Shown here one piece after another: positions 37,687-51,815 of a DNA stretch of 64,000 nucleotides. Under the pieces are notes generated by a model. The model was not told where the DNA came from and made no database searches. It saw nothing but the letters and a program-made list of their open reading frames with translations. The stretch is from Azonexus sp. (lineage in GTDB: Bacteria; Pseudomonadota; Gammaproteobacteria; Burkholderiales; Rhodocyclaceae). Positions within the stretch are counted from its first letter, which is position 1; each line of letters opens with the position of its first letter. A program made the position numbers and the translations under genes. The stretch is taken from positions 1 through 64,000 of the forward strand of contig JAIRKE010000016.1 in the NCBI GenBank assembly GCA_031260295.1, written 5' to 3'.

Positions 37687-39996
37687 TCAGTCGCTCGGTG
37701 GCAGGTTGATGTCGGTCGCTGGTGGGGCATCCGGCGCTTCTTCCTCAGCCGGAATGTTGCCCATGTTCTCGGCGTAGACGTAATTGCGCTCGCGCCCCTC
37801 GCCGAAGGCGACCAGACCGTCCGGTTGGGTCGGCAACTGGACCGGAATATCCTTCAGTGCCCGCTGCATGTAGCCGATCCAGATCGGTAGCGCCGTCGAG
37901 CCGCCGGTTTCGTTGTTGCCGAGCTTGCGCGGCTGGTCGAAACCAACCCAGGCGCAGCCGGTCACCGTCATCTGGTAGCCGCAGAACCAGGCATCGACGT
38001 ATTCGTTGGTGGTGCCAGTCTTGCCGGCCAGATCCTGCCGCTTCAAAGTCGCCGAGGCACGGGCGGCGGTACCGTAGATGGTGACGTCGCGCAACATCAT
38101 GTCCATCATGAAGGCGTTGCGTGGGTCGATGACACGCAGCGTCTCGTCGCCGGCGGCACGGATACTGGCGGCCTGGGCGAGTACCTGGCCCTTCTCGTTG
38201 CGGATCTCGCGCACGATGTAGGGATTGAGCTTGTAGCCGCCGTTGGCGAATACTGAGTAGGCCGTCACCATTTGCCACGGCGTGACCAAGCCGGCACCCA
38301 GGGCCATGGTCAGGTAGGGAGGGTGGCGCTCGGCGTCGAAGCCGAAGCGGCTGATGTAGTCCTGAGCGTAGTGAGGATTGATCGATTGCAGCAGGCGGAC
38401 CGAGACGAGGTTCTTCGACTTGGCCAGCGCCGTCCGCAACTTCATTGGCCCATCGTATTTGCCGTCGTAATTGCGTGGCATCCAGGCTTGCGAGCCGGTC
38501 TGACTGGCGGGAACGACCAGTGGGCTGTCATCGACGATGCTGCCTGGGCCGTAGCCCTTTTCCAGCGCGGCGGAATAGATGAAGGGCTTGAAGCTGGAAC
38601 CGGGCTGTCGCCAGGCCTGTGTCACATGGTTGAACTTGTTGCGGTTGAAGTCGAAGCCGCCGACCAGGGCGCGGATCGCGCCGTCTTGCGGCGACAGTGA
38701 GACGAAGGCCGATTCCACCTCGGGCAACTGGCTGATTTGCCACTGGCCTTTGTCGTCCTTCAGCAGGCGAATGATGGCGCCGCGACGCAGGCGCTTGTTT
38801 GGCGGCGCCTTGTCATCGAGCATGCGGGCTGCGAATTTCAGCGCGTCACCGCTCAGCGTGACCGTCTCGCCACCCTTGCGATAGACCTTCAATTCGCTGG
38901 TACTGGCCGACAGCACCAGCGCCGGGACCAGATTGTCGGCGTCGTGGATGTCCTGTAGCGCTTCATCCAGGCTTTCGTCCTGGTCGGATTTGAAGTCGGC
39001 CATGTTGAGGAAGGATTCGGCGCCGCGATAGCCGTGGCGGCGGTCGTAGTCCATGACGCCCTTGCGCAGCGCGTTGTAGGCGGCCTCTTGTTCGCTCTTG
39101 AGCAGGGTGGTGTAGACCTTCATGCCGCCCGAGTAGACGTCTTCCGGGAACTGCTCGGCCGCTAGTTGGCGCGCCATCTCGGCCGCGTACTCGGCATGGA
39201 CCGCGAATTCGGACAGTTCGCGCTTGATGACCAGCGGTTCCTTGAGTGCGGCTTCGTGCTGGGCGGCATCGATATTGCCGAGTTCCAGCATCCGGCGCAG
39301 CACATATTGCTGACGCTGTCGGGCGCGCGTCGGGTTGACCACCGGGTTGTAGGCCGACGGCGCCTTCGGCAGGCCGGCCAGCATCGCCGCTTCGGCGATG
39401 GTGATGTCTTTTAGCGACTTGCCGAAATAGATCTGGGCGGCGGCCGCGAAGCCGTAGGCGCGCTGGCCCAGATAAATCTGGTTGATGTAAAGCTCGAGAA
39501 TCTGATCCTTGCTCAGATTGTGCTCGATCTTGAACGACAGCAGGGCTTCGTACAGCTTGCGGGTGAGGGTCTTTTCGTTGGTCAGGAAGAAATTGCGGGC
39601 GACCTGCTGGGTGATGGTCGAGGCCCCCTGGCGCATGCGGCCGCCAAGCACATTGGCACTGACGGCGCGGGCGATGCCGAGATAGTCGATGCCGCCATGC
39701 TGGTAGAAGTTGCCATCCTCGGCGGCTAGGATGGCCTGTTTCATCAGCGGCGGCACGTCGTCGATCGCCACTACAGCGCGCCGTTCCTCGCCGAATTCAC
39801 CGATCAGGTAGCCGTCGGCGGTGTAGACGCGCAGCGGAATTTTCGGCCGGTAATCGGTTATAACTTCCAGCGACGGCAGTTTCGGGTAGGCGAGGACGAG
39901 AACGATCAGGGCGATGGCCACGCCGATCGCCACCAGGCCGAGCAAAACGGCGATCGGATAGAGGATCAGGCGCAAGGTCAGGGGCAGGGGAGACAA
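37687..39996 (-). CDS. penicillin-binding protein 1A
   Basis: A bifunctional class A PBP, 769 residues. One N-terminal membrane anchor (about 8-35) is followed by a glycosyltransferase domain (catalytic Glu93 in AAEDGNFYQHGG, then RQGASTITQQVARN), an OB-like insert, and a transpeptidase domain with SSFKP (SxxK), SKN and GKTGTTNEY (KTG). It polymerises and cross-links peptidoglycan. The gene order mrcA divergent from pilMNOPQ is conserved in many proteobacteria. A TATAAT box on the minus strand at 40037-40032 is a likely promoter element. Confidence 0.94.
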   Translation of the reverse strand: MSPLPLTLRLILYPIAVLLGLVAIGVAIALIVLVLAYPKLPSLEVITDYRPKIPLRVYTADGYLIGEFGEERRAVVAIDDVPPLMKQAILAAEDGNFYQHGGIDYLGIARAVSANVLGGRMRQGASTITQQVARNFFLTNEKTLTRKLYEALLSFKIEHNLSKDQILELYINQIYLGQRAYGFAAAAQIYFGKSLKDITIAEAAMLAGLPKAPSAYNPVVNPTRARQRQQYVLRRMLELGNIDAAQHEAALKEPLVIKRELSEFAVHAEYAAEMARQLAAEQFPEDVYSGGMKVYTTLLKSEQEAAYNALRKGVMDYDRRHGYRGAESFLNMADFKSDQDESLDEALQDIHDADNLVPALVLSASTSELKVYRKGGETVTLSGDALKFAARMLDDKAPPNKRLRRGAIIRLLKDDKGQWQISQLPEVESAFVSLSPQDGAIRALVGGFDFNRNKFNHVTQAWRQPGSSFKPFIYSAALEKGYGPGSIVDDSPLVVPASQTGSQAWMPRNYDGKYDGPMKLRTALAKSKNLVSVRLLQSINPHYAQDYISRFGFDAERHPPYLTMALGAGLVTPWQMVTAYSVFANGGYKLNPYIVREIRNEKGQVLAQAASIRAAGDETLRVIDPRNAFMMDMMLRDVTIYGTAARASATLKRQDLAGKTGTTNEYVDAWFCGYQMTVTGCAWVGFDQPRKLGNNETGGSTALPIWIGYMQRALKDIPVQLPTQPDGLVAFGEGRERNYVYAENMGNIPAEEEAPDAPPATDINLPPSD

Positions 39997-40031
39997 AGTG
40001 ATAAAAGCCCGTGCGAAGTAGAGTGGCGCGA

Positions 40032-40037
40032 ATTATA
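40032..40037 (-). promoter_or_regulatory. -10 box for the PBP1A gene
   Basis: A perfect TATAAT on the minus strand, 36 bp before the ATG. No convincing -35 box is visible. Confidence 0.5.
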
Positions 40038-40067
40038 CGCTGACCGTTTTGATGCCCGTAAAAAAGC

Positions 40068-40096
40068 TTTACATGTCCTATGGTTGTTGCTAGCAT
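40068..40096 (+). promoter_or_regulatory. candidate promoter for pilMNOPQ
   Basis: TTTACA (40068-40073), 17 bp, TAGCAT (40091-40096): five of six and four of six consensus matches with ideal spacing, about 65 bp before the pilM start. Confidence 0.55.
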
Positions 40097-40160
40097 CTGA
40101 AGTGAATTATTGGTTATTTAGCTAACTTCGTATTCCGTAAGGACTTTTTGGGGGGTCTGG

Positions 40161-41246
40161 GTGGGTTTCGATATCTCAGCGTTGTTAAATCCCAAGGCAC
40201 GCCCCTTGCTCGGACTGGATATCAGTTCCTCCGCCGTCAAGATGGTGGAGTTGGCGGCCAACGGAAAAGACGGTTTTCGCGTCGAGCGCTACACCATTGA
40301 GGTGTTGCCCAAGGACGCGGTATCCGATGGCAATATCGCCAATCTCGACAGCGTTGTCGATTGCGTGCGTCGTGCCTGGAAGCGCATGAACACGTCGACG
40401 CGCAATGTCGCCATGGCGCTTCCGGGGTCGGCGGTGATCACCAAGAAGATCATCGTTCCGGCCGGCCTGCGCGACGACGAATTGGAGGTACAGGTCGAGG
40501 CGGAAGCCAACCAGTACATTCCCTTCGCCATAGACGAAGTCAATCTGGATTTTCAGGTGATTGGGCCGGCGCCGTCCTTGCCCGATGAGCTGGAAGTGCT
40601 GATTGCCGCCTCCAAGAAGGAGCGTGTCGAGGATCGTGTGGCCGTGGCCGATGCGGCCGGGCTGAAAGCGGTGGTGGTCGACGTCGAGTCGCTGGCCTCC
40701 CTTTCGGCCTATGAGCTGATCGAGCCCCAGTTGCAGGACTCGGGCAGGAATCAGGTGGTCGCCCTGATCAACGCCGGGGCCAACGTGATGGATTTGACCG
40801 TTATGCGCAACGGTCAGCAGGTGTATACTCGCGAGCAGGCCTTTGGCGGAGCCCAGCTGACCCAGGATATTACCCGCCATTACGGCATGAGCTACGAGGA
40901 TGCCGAGGCGGCCAAGCGGGCTGGTAATCTGCCGGAGGGTTACGAAGCCGAACTGCTCAATCCCTTCATGGAGAGCCTGGCCCTGGAGGTTTCCCGGGCC
41001 TTGCAGTTTTTCTTTACCTCGACGCAATTCAATCAGGTTGACCACATCATTCTCGCCGGCGGCTGCGCGGTCATTCCTGGAATCGACGAGGTCGTGGCGA
41101 CGCGCACTCAGGTCAATACCCTGATCGCCAATCCTTTCGCCGACATGGTGCTGTCCGACCGGGTCAGGGAAAGAAGCCTGCTGGCTGATTCCTCATCGCT
41201 GATGGTGGCCTGCGGCCTGGCCTTGCGGAGGTTCGATCCATCATGA
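40161..41246 (+). CDS. pilM: type IV pilus inner-membrane platform protein PilM
   Basis: An actin-like cytoplasmic protein, 361 residues, that binds PilN and connects to the assembly ATPases. It has LGLDISSSAVKMVEL (phosphate-1 loop, about 18-32), ALPGSAVITKKI, and a later HIILAGGCAVIPGI. GTG start preceded by a G-rich ribosome site (GGGGGG). First gene of a five-gene operon in which each stop overlaps the next start by 4 bases. Confidence 0.95.
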   Translation: MGFDISALLNPKARPLLGLDISSSAVKMVELAANGKDGFRVERYTIEVLPKDAVSDGNIANLDSVVDCVRRAWKRMNTSTRNVAMALPGSAVITKKIIVPAGLRDDELEVQVEAEANQYIPFAIDEVNLDFQVIGPAPSLPDELEVLIAASKKERVEDRVAVADAAGLKAVVVDVESLASLSAYELIEPQLQDSGRNQVVALINAGANVMDLTVMRNGQQVYTREQAFGGAQLTQDITRHYGMSYEDAEAAKRAGNLPEGYEAELLNPFMESLALEVSRALQFFFTSTQFNQVDHIILAGGCAVIPGIDEVVATRTQVNTLIANPFADMVLSDRVRERSLLADSSSLMVACGLALRRFDPS

Positions 41247-41812
41247 TTCGCATCAACCTCCTGCCGCATCGGGAAGCGGCCAAAAAAGCCCGGCGCGAGC
41301 AGTTCTTCGTACTCGTCGGCTTGGTCAGCGTGCTTGCCGCGTTGGTGGTGTTTGCCGTGTATACTTTTATTGGTGCTGCGATCGACAATCAGGTTGGGCG
41401 TAACGATTTCCTGAAAAAGGAAATTGCCGTGCTCGAAAAGGATCTCGACGAGATCAAGCGCCTCAGGGAGCAGACGCAGGCCCTGCTGGCGCGTAAGCAG
41501 GTGATCGAGAACTTGCAGCGTGATCGCGGCGAGACGGTCCATTTGCTCAGCGAACTGGTGAGGCAGGTTCCGGAAGGCGTTTATTTGAAGTCGCTCAAGC
41601 AAACCGGAGTCAACGTCAGTATCACCGGCTATGCCCAGTCCAATGCCCGGATTTCGACCTTGATGCGGAATCTGGAGGCGTCGCCCTGGCTTGAGCAGCC
41701 GCGGCTGATCGAGTCCAAGGCGGTCGTGCTCAATGGTCGGCGGATCAATGAGTTCGGTATGAACTTCGTCCTGACCCGGGTCGCACCCGACGATGGGAAG
41801 GGGAAGAAATGA
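41243..41812 (+). CDS. pilN: type IV pilus assembly protein PilN
   Basis: A 189-residue bitopic inner-membrane protein. It begins MIRINLLPHREAAKKARR, the conserved INLLP motif that binds PilM, then one membrane segment (about 26-48) and a periplasmic coiled coil and ferredoxin-like domain. It pairs with PilO in the alignment complex. Confidence 0.95.
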   Translation: MIRINLLPHREAAKKARREQFFVLVGLVSVLAALVVFAVYTFIGAAIDNQVGRNDFLKKEIAVLEKDLDEIKRLREQTQALLARKQVIENLQRDRGETVHLLSELVRQVPEGVYLKSLKQTGVNVSITGYAQSNARISTLMRNLEASPWLEQPRLIESKAVVLNGRRINEFGMNFVLTRVAPDDGKGKK

Positions 41813-42492
41813 AATCGCCAGAGATCACCGTGGCAAAAATGGATTTCCAGGCGCTGGCGGCCGATTTCCGCAATCTGAACCCGAATGATCCCGGCGCCTG
41901 GCCTGTCGCACCGAGAATTGCCGCGCTGCTGGGCATTTTCATCGCCGCCTTGGTTGCCGGGTGGTTACTCCTGTGGAGTGATCAGCTAGCGGAACTGGAA
42001 ACAAAAGAACAGGAAGAGGTCGGGCTGAAGCAGCAGTATCTGGACAAGAAAAAGCAGTCCGTCAATCTGGATCTCTATCAGGAGCAACTGGCCGATATCG
42101 ACCGCTCTTTTGGCGCCCTGCTGAAACAGTTGCCGAACAGGTCGGAAATTGACGCCCTGCTGATTGAAGTGAATCAGGCGGGTCTTGGGCGGGGGCTGCA
42201 GTTCGAATTGTTCCGGCCGGGCGCGGAGCAGATGCGGGATTTCTATGCCGAGTTGCCGGTGGCAGTCAGGATCAACGGCGCTTATCACGATATCGGCGCC
42301 TTCGCTGCCGATATTGGCAAGTTGCCGCGCATCGTCACGCTCAACAACATCGCGATTGCGCCACAGAAGGATGGCTTGCTGTCGCTCGATGCGACGATCA
42401 AGACCTTCCGTTACCTGGATGAAGCGGAAGTTGCCAGTCAGAAAAAGGCGACAGAGAAAAAGGCGACAGCGGCGAAAGGAGCGAAGAAGTGA
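41809..42492 (+). CDS. pilO: type IV pilus assembly protein PilO
   Basis: A 227-residue bitopic protein with a cytoplasmic N-terminus, a membrane segment (about 42-62, IAALLGIFIAALVAGWLLLW), a coiled coil and a periplasmic domain containing LPNRSEIDALLIEVNQAG. A Lys/Ala-rich tail (KKATEKKATAAKGAKK) closes it. It forms heterodimers with PilN. ATG overlaps the pilN stop. Confidence 0.94.
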   Translation: MKSPEITVAKMDFQALAADFRNLNPNDPGAWPVAPRIAALLGIFIAALVAGWLLLWSDQLAELETKEQEEVGLKQQYLDKKKQSVNLDLYQEQLADIDRSFGALLKQLPNRSEIDALLIEVNQAGLGRGLQFELFRPGAEQMRDFYAELPVAVRINGAYHDIGAFAADIGKLPRIVTLNNIAIAPQKDGLLSLDATIKTFRYLDEAEVASQKKATEKKATAAKGAKK

Positions 42493-43025
42493 AACGGATC
42501 GTGCTCGTTGCCCTGTGCGGGCTGCTGGGTGCCTGCTCCGGCGGAGACCAGGGAGAGTTGCGGCAATGGATGGCCGACAATTCGGCCAATCTGCGCGGGA
42601 ATATTCCACCCTTGCCGCAGGTCAAGCCGTATGAACCGGTGCCTTACGATGTCGAGGGTAGCTTGGATCCGTTCAATTCGGCAAAAATCGAACCAGAGGC
42701 CAGAAATAAGCAGCTGCCCGGCCAAACGGGGCCTGATTTCGAGGCGCGCGAGTTACGCAACAGTCTGTTGGAAAAGTATCCGATCGAGTCATTGAAAATG
42801 ATCGGCTACATGAATGTTAATAACCGTCCGCTGGCCGTGATTCAGGTCGACAACAAGGTCAAGCAAATCAGGGTAGGCGATTATATCGGCCTCGATTTCG
42901 GCATGGTCACTCGGATCACCGACAAGGGAGTCGAACTGAGTGAAATGATTCAGGATTCTGCCGGTGACTGGAGCGAACGCACCAGTTCGCTGTACCTGCA
43001 GAGCAAGGAGGGAAGCAATAAATGA
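42489..43025 (+). CDS. pilP: type IV pilus lipoprotein PilP
   Basis: A 178-residue inner-membrane lipoprotein. The signal peptide ends at LLGACSG, with lipobox Cys near residue 16. The HR-type beta-domain contains LKMIGYMNVNNRPLAVIQVDNKVKQIRVGDYIG. PilP links PilNO to the secretin PilQ. It overlaps both neighbours by 4 bases. Confidence 0.95.
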   Translation: MKRIVLVALCGLLGACSGGDQGELRQWMADNSANLRGNIPPLPQVKPYEPVPYDVEGSLDPFNSAKIEPEARNKQLPGQTGPDFEARELRNSLLEKYPIESLKMIGYMNVNNRPLAVIQVDNKVKQIRVGDYIGLDFGMVTRITDKGVELSEMIQDSAGDWSERTSSLYLQSKEGSNK

Positions 43026-45199
43026 AAATGATCAAAACAATGCTGCTTGCAGCCTCGGCCTGCCTTGCCTTGGTCTCGCCGTTGCGGGCGCAGGAAGAAG
43101 CGAATGCCATCGAGGCGATCAACGTGGCGCAGCAGGGTAGCGACATTGCCGTCCGGATCGATTTGAGACAGCCGCTGGCGGCAGCACCGGCTGGCTTCAG
43201 CGTGGCCAACCCGGCGCGCGTGGCGCTCGACTTCCCGGCTACGGTCAATGCCTTGGGCAAAAACAGCCAGGTGTTGAATCAGGGCGACCTGCGCAGTTTC
43301 AATGTCGTGCAGGTTGGCGACCGAACCCGTCTGGTGCTGAATCTGATTGGCAACATGAATTATTCGACCCGCCTGGATGGCAACTCCCTGTACGTGACGC
43401 TGACGCCGATTACCCGGGTTGGCGGGTCACCCACTGAGCGGGTGACCACCTTTGCCGAGGAAAGTCTGCTCGGTACTCGCCATGTCCTGCGTGATGTCGT
43501 GTTTCGCCGCGGGAAGGATGGCGAGGGGCGGATCATCGTTGATCTTAGCGATGCCGGTACGGGTATCGACATTCGTCAGCAGGGTCCCAACCTGATCGTC
43601 GATTTCGTCAAAACCACCGTGCCGGAGCATCTCCGCCGCCGCCTGGATGTGACTGATTTCGCGACGCCGGTGACTAGTGTTGAAACCCGCACCATGGGTG
43701 ACAATGTGCGTATGACCATCAGCCCGCAAGGCCTGTGGGAGCACAATGCTTACCAGAGCGACAACCAGTTCGTGGTTGAGGTCAAGCGCATCGTCGAGGA
43801 TCCGAACAAGCTGGTGCAGGGATCGAAGATTGGTTACCAGGGGCCGCGTGTCAGCATCAATTATCAGAATGGCGATGTCCGGGCGCTATTGCGCCTGATG
43901 GCGGAGGAACTGGGGTTCAATGCGGTGATCAGCGAAACGGTCACCGGTACGACCACGCTGGTGCTCAGGGACGTGCCGGCCGATCATGTGATCGACATCA
44001 TTTTCCAGCAGAAGGGGCTGGACATGCGCAAAAAGGGCAACATCATGATGATTGCCCCGCGTGACGAGATTGCCACTCGCGAGAAGCTGGAGTTCGAGGC
44101 CAGACAGCAGATCAATGAATTGGAGCCGCTGCAGTCGGAACAGTTTGCCCTGAACTACCACCGCGCCAATCAAGTTGCCAGGCTGCTGGCTGGCCTTTCG
44201 GTGGCTGGCGCCGGCGGTGGCGGTGGTAGTGGTAATACCGCCTTGCGGATGTTGAGCAAGCGTGGCAGCACGATCGCGGATATTCAGTCCAACTTGCTGT
44301 TCGTCACCGATATCCCGAGCAAGCTGGATGAAATCCGGGCCTTCATCAAGGCAATCGATATCGGCGCTCGCCAAGTGATGATCGAAGCCCGGATAGTCGA
44401 GGCCAACGATCAGTTCAACCGCAGTCTCGGTGTCAAATTAAATTTCATCAATTCCCAGCAGGTTCAGCTTGGCGGTTCCAGCATCCATACCGCCGGCGGT
44501 CGGAGAGACCCAGCGATTCGACCGGGGAAATACAAGGAGGACGGTTCAATAGACTGGAGCGGAGGAACACCATCTACCTTGGTCCAGAACCCGATGGCTG
44601 GCGTCAATCTGCCCTCCTTTACCTCGACCGGCGGAACCTTGGCGCTGTCGCTGTTCAATGCCTCCTACACGCGCATACTGAATCTTGAGTTGGCTGCATT
44701 GGAAAGCGATGGCGGGGGCAAGATCATTTCCAGCCCCCGTGTGATTACCGCGAACAATGTCACGGCCAAGATCGAGGATGGAACCGAAGTGCCGTACGTC
44801 ACGACGCAAAGCACTGGTGGGGCGATAACGCAGACCGTCAGTTTCAAGGCGGCCAAGTTGTCGCTGGAGGTGACGCCGCAGATCACGCCGGAAGGAACGG
44901 TGCGCATGTCGCTGGTGGTGAAGAAGGAGGAGCCGGACTGGACGAAGGCCATCTTCGAAAATCCACCGATCAAGAGTTCGGTGGTCGAAACCGATGTCGT
45001 GGTCGAAAACGGCGGCACGGTGGTGATCGGCGGCGTATTCGTGACCACTACTCAGGGAACGACCGAAAAGGTGCCGCTGCTTGGCGACATTCCCTTCTTC
45101 GGCTGGCTGTTCAAGTACCGGAACGATATCAGTGACCGCCGCGAACTGCTGGTCTTCATTACACCGCGCATCATGTCGGACAAGCTGCGTTTGAATTGA
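43022..45199 (+). CDS. pilQ: type IV pilus secretin PilQ
   Basis: The outer-membrane secretin through which the pilus exits, 725 residues. It has a signal peptide (about 1-24), two AMIN peptidoglycan-binding domains (about 30-130 and 150-250), N-domains (GDVRALLRLMAEELGFNAVISETVTGTT, about 285-360 and following) and the secretin barrel (about 450-715). The barrel includes VPYVTTQSTGG and the terminal VPLLGDIPFFGWLFKYRNDISDRRELLVFITPRI. A strong terminator follows. Confidence 0.96.
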   Translation: MKMIKTMLLAASACLALVSPLRAQEEANAIEAINVAQQGSDIAVRIDLRQPLAAAPAGFSVANPARVALDFPATVNALGKNSQVLNQGDLRSFNVVQVGDRTRLVLNLIGNMNYSTRLDGNSLYVTLTPITRVGGSPTERVTTFAEESLLGTRHVLRDVVFRRGKDGEGRIIVDLSDAGTGIDIRQQGPNLIVDFVKTTVPEHLRRRLDVTDFATPVTSVETRTMGDNVRMTISPQGLWEHNAYQSDNQFVVEVKRIVEDPNKLVQGSKIGYQGPRVSINYQNGDVRALLRLMAEELGFNAVISETVTGTTTLVLRDVPADHVIDIIFQQKGLDMRKKGNIMMIAPRDEIATREKLEFEARQQINELEPLQSEQFALNYHRANQVARLLAGLSVAGAGGGGGSGNTALRMLSKRGSTIADIQSNLLFVTDIPSKLDEIRAFIKAIDIGARQVMIEARIVEANDQFNRSLGVKLNFINSQQVQLGGSSIHTAGGRRDPAIRPGKYKEDGSIDWSGGTPSTLVQNPMAGVNLPSFTSTGGTLALSLFNASYTRILNLELAALESDGGGKIISSPRVITANNVTAKIEDGTEVPYVTTQSTGGAITQTVSFKAAKLSLEVTPQITPEGTVRMSLVVKKEEPDWTKAIFENPPIKSSVVETDVVVENGGTVVIGGVFVTTTQGTTEKVPLLGDIPFFGWLFKYRNDISDRRELLVFITPRIMSDKLRLN

Positions 45200-45215
45200 G
45201 TTTTTGGCGATTGGC

Positions 45216-45245
45216 AAAAGGGCCGGCTTTGCCGGCCCTTTTTTT
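45216..45245 (+). terminator. terminator after pilQ
   Basis: AAAAGGGCCGGC (45216-45227), loop TTT, GCCGGCCCTTTT (45231-45242), then more T residues: a textbook Rho-independent terminator 17 bp after the pilQ stop. It separates the pilus operon from aroKB. Confidence 0.92.
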
Positions 45246-45277
45246 GTCCGTGCTGAGGACTCGGATAGAATCAAGAC

Positions 45278-45805
45278 GTGGAACATTTTCAGAATATTTA
45301 CTTGATCGGCCTGATGGGGGCTGGCAAAACGACGGTCGGTAAGCAACTGGCCCGGCGCCTGGGGCGGCAGTTCGTTGATTCCGATCACGAGATCGTGGCC
45401 CGGACCGGTGTCGCCATTCCCACCATTTTCGAGATCGAGGGCGAAGATGGGTTTCGTCGGCGCGAGGCGCAGACCATTGCTGAACTTACCGAATTGTGCG
45501 GTATCGTGATGGCTACCGGTGGCGGGGTGGTGCTCCGGCCGGAGAACCGGAGCCGCTTGCGCGATACTGGCTGGGTTGTTTACCTCAACGTGCCGCCGGC
45601 CATGTTGTATGAGCGCACCCGCCATGACCGCAATCGCCCGCTGTTGCAGGTGGCCGATCCTTTGGCGCGCCTGGAGGCCTTGCATGCCGAGCGCGATCCG
45701 CTGTATCGCGAGGTTGCGCATTTTGTTGTCGAGGGTTCGCATTTGGTGGCGAGCGGTATTGTGAACCTTCTACTCCGGGAATTTCCCCAAATGAGTCCAG
45801 CATGA
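45278..45805 (+). CDS. aroK: shikimate kinase
   Basis: AroK phosphorylates shikimate in the chorismate pathway. The 175-residue protein has Walker [12 protein letters not shown] (about 10-20), the shikimate site [13 protein letters not shown] and the [11 protein letters not shown] loop, with the lid [14 protein letters not shown] start at 45278. Its stop overlaps the aroB start by 4 bases. Confidence 0.95.
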   Translation: MEHFQNIYLIGLMGAGKTTVGKQLARRLGRQFVDSDHEIVARTGVAIPTIFEIEGEDGFRRREAQTIAELTELCGIVMATGGGVVLRPENRSRLRDTGWVVYLNVPPAMLYERTRHDRNRPLLQVADPLARLEALHAERDPLYREVAHFVVEGSHLVASGIVNLLLREFPQMSPA

Positions 45806-46887
45806 TGCAAACCTTGAACGTCACGCTCGGCGAGCGTTCTTATCCAATCCACATCGGCTGCGGCTTGCTGGCAGATGCCACATTGCTCGGCCCCTATCTC
45901 AAACAGAAAAAAGCCGTCGTCGTCACCAATGCGACCATCGCCCCGTTGTATTTGCAGGCGCTAATGGATGCCTTGGCACAGGCCGGTGTCGAGGCGCAGC
46001 CGGTGATCCTGCCGGACGGCGAGCAATACAAGAACTGGGAGACGCTGAACCTAATTTTCGATGCCCTGCTCGGTTCCCATTGCGAGCGCAGTACCACGCT
46101 GATCGCCTTGGGCGGTGGCGTGATCGGCGACATGGGGGGATTTGCTGCGGCCTGCTATCAGCGCGGCATGTCCTTCATCCAGGTGCCGACGACTCTGCTG
46201 TCGCAGGTCGATTCATCGGTTGGTGGCAAAACTGCGATCAATCATCCACTCGGCAAGAACATGATCGGTGCCTTCTACCAGCCGCGTCTGGTGCTGGCCG
46301 ATCTGTCCACTCTCGATACCCTGCCGGAGCGCGAACTGGCGGCGGGTTTGGCCGAGGTGATCAAGTACGGTTTGATTCGTGACCCCGATTTCTTTGTCTG
46401 GTTGGAAAACAATCTCGATGCTTTGATAGTCTGCGACAAGGAAGCGCTGGCCTATGCCGTGGCTCGTTCCTGTGCCAATAAGGCAGAGGTGGTCGCGGCC
46501 GACGAGCGTGAAACGGGTGAGCGGGCGCTGCTCAATCTCGGGCATACCTTTGGCCACGCTATTGAAACCGGCCTGGGCTACGGCATGTGGTTGCATGGAG
46601 AGGCGGTGGCAGCCGGCACGCTGATTGCCGCCGAACTGTCGGCGCACCTGGGGTGGCTGACAGTCGACGATGTACGCCGTATCGAGCGACTTTTCGTTCG
46701 TGCCGGCTTGCCGGTGAATGCACCGAAATTGGGTGCGGCGCGCTACCTTGAGTTGATGCGGCACGATAAAAAGGTTCAGGATGGCAAGCTGCGTTTGGTG
46801 CTCCTTGAACGGATCGGCCGAGCCGTTATGGTAGACACCGCCAGCGAAACGGATATCGCAGCGGCGATCGAGGTGCGTTGCACCTGA
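45802..46887 (+). CDS. aroB: 3-dehydroquinate synthase
   Basis: AroB cyclises DAHP to 3-dehydroquinate using NAD and a divalent metal. The 361-residue protein shows [46 protein letters not shown] and [11 protein letters not shown] with metal-ligand histidines. The first two codons are both ATG, so the true start may be 45805. Downstream of aroK in the conserved pil-aroKB order. Confidence 0.96.
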   Translation: MMQTLNVTLGERSYPIHIGCGLLADATLLGPYLKQKKAVVVTNATIAPLYLQALMDALAQAGVEAQPVILPDGEQYKNWETLNLIFDALLGSHCERSTTLIALGGGVIGDMGGFAAACYQRGMSFIQVPTTLLSQVDSSVGGKTAINHPLGKNMIGAFYQPRLVLADLSTLDTLPERELAAGLAEVIKYGLIRDPDFFVWLENNLDALIVCDKEALAYAVARSCANKAEVVAADERETGERALLNLGHTFGHAIETGLGYGMWLHGEAVAAGTLIAAELSAHLGWLTVDDVRRIERLFVRAGLPVNAPKLGAARYLELMRHDKKVQDGKLRLVLLERIGRAVMVDTASETDIAAAIEVRCT

Positions 46888-46982
46888 ATGGGGCGTTAGC
46901 CATAACCCGCGCACAGAATTGGTGCGATGCAGCATCTTGAATTGACAAGAGGTTGCCAGTACATTTAACCGCTGTGGGTCCT

Positions 46983-46998
46983 CCAAGCTGAAGCTTGG
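46983..46998. repeat. short perfect palindrome upstream of gltB
   Basis: CCAAGCT-GA-AGCTTGG in the 293-bp gap between aroB and gltB. It could be a regulator site or a small hairpin; too short to be a terminator without the missing T run. Confidence 0.3.
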
Positions 46999-47055
46999 GC
47001 TTCCTTGCCACGAGTTTGGTGCGCTTTCGGCCCCAGGGTTGCTTCCTACCTTGCA

Positions 47056-47070
47056 TGGCATGTTTTGTGC
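47056..47070 (+). promoter_or_regulatory. candidate sigma-54 promoter for gltB
   Basis: TGGCATG-TTTT-GTGC matches the -24 GG and -12 GC spacing of sigma-54 promoters (consensus TGGCACG-N4-TTGC) with two mismatches in the conserved bases. It lies about 110 bp before the gltB ATG. Nitrogen control of glutamate synthase would fit, but a chance match is possible and no NtrC sites were found. Confidence 0.4.
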
Positions 47071-47180
47071 GTGACGCGTGGTCTCATATTCTCGTCCAGG
47101 CCGAGGCGTCGAATGATGATGCCCGGCTTTTTCGTCATTGGCCGCAAGCACCCGGTCATTTATCTGAAGGAACGCGCGTG

Positions 47181-51814
<4,634 letters not shown>

Positions 51815-51815
<1 letters not shown>

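Noticed and set aside
46995..47180. A 62-residue N-terminal extension of gltB
   Set aside because: The family starts shortly before the catalytic Cys; the extension has no matching features and covers the likely promoter region.
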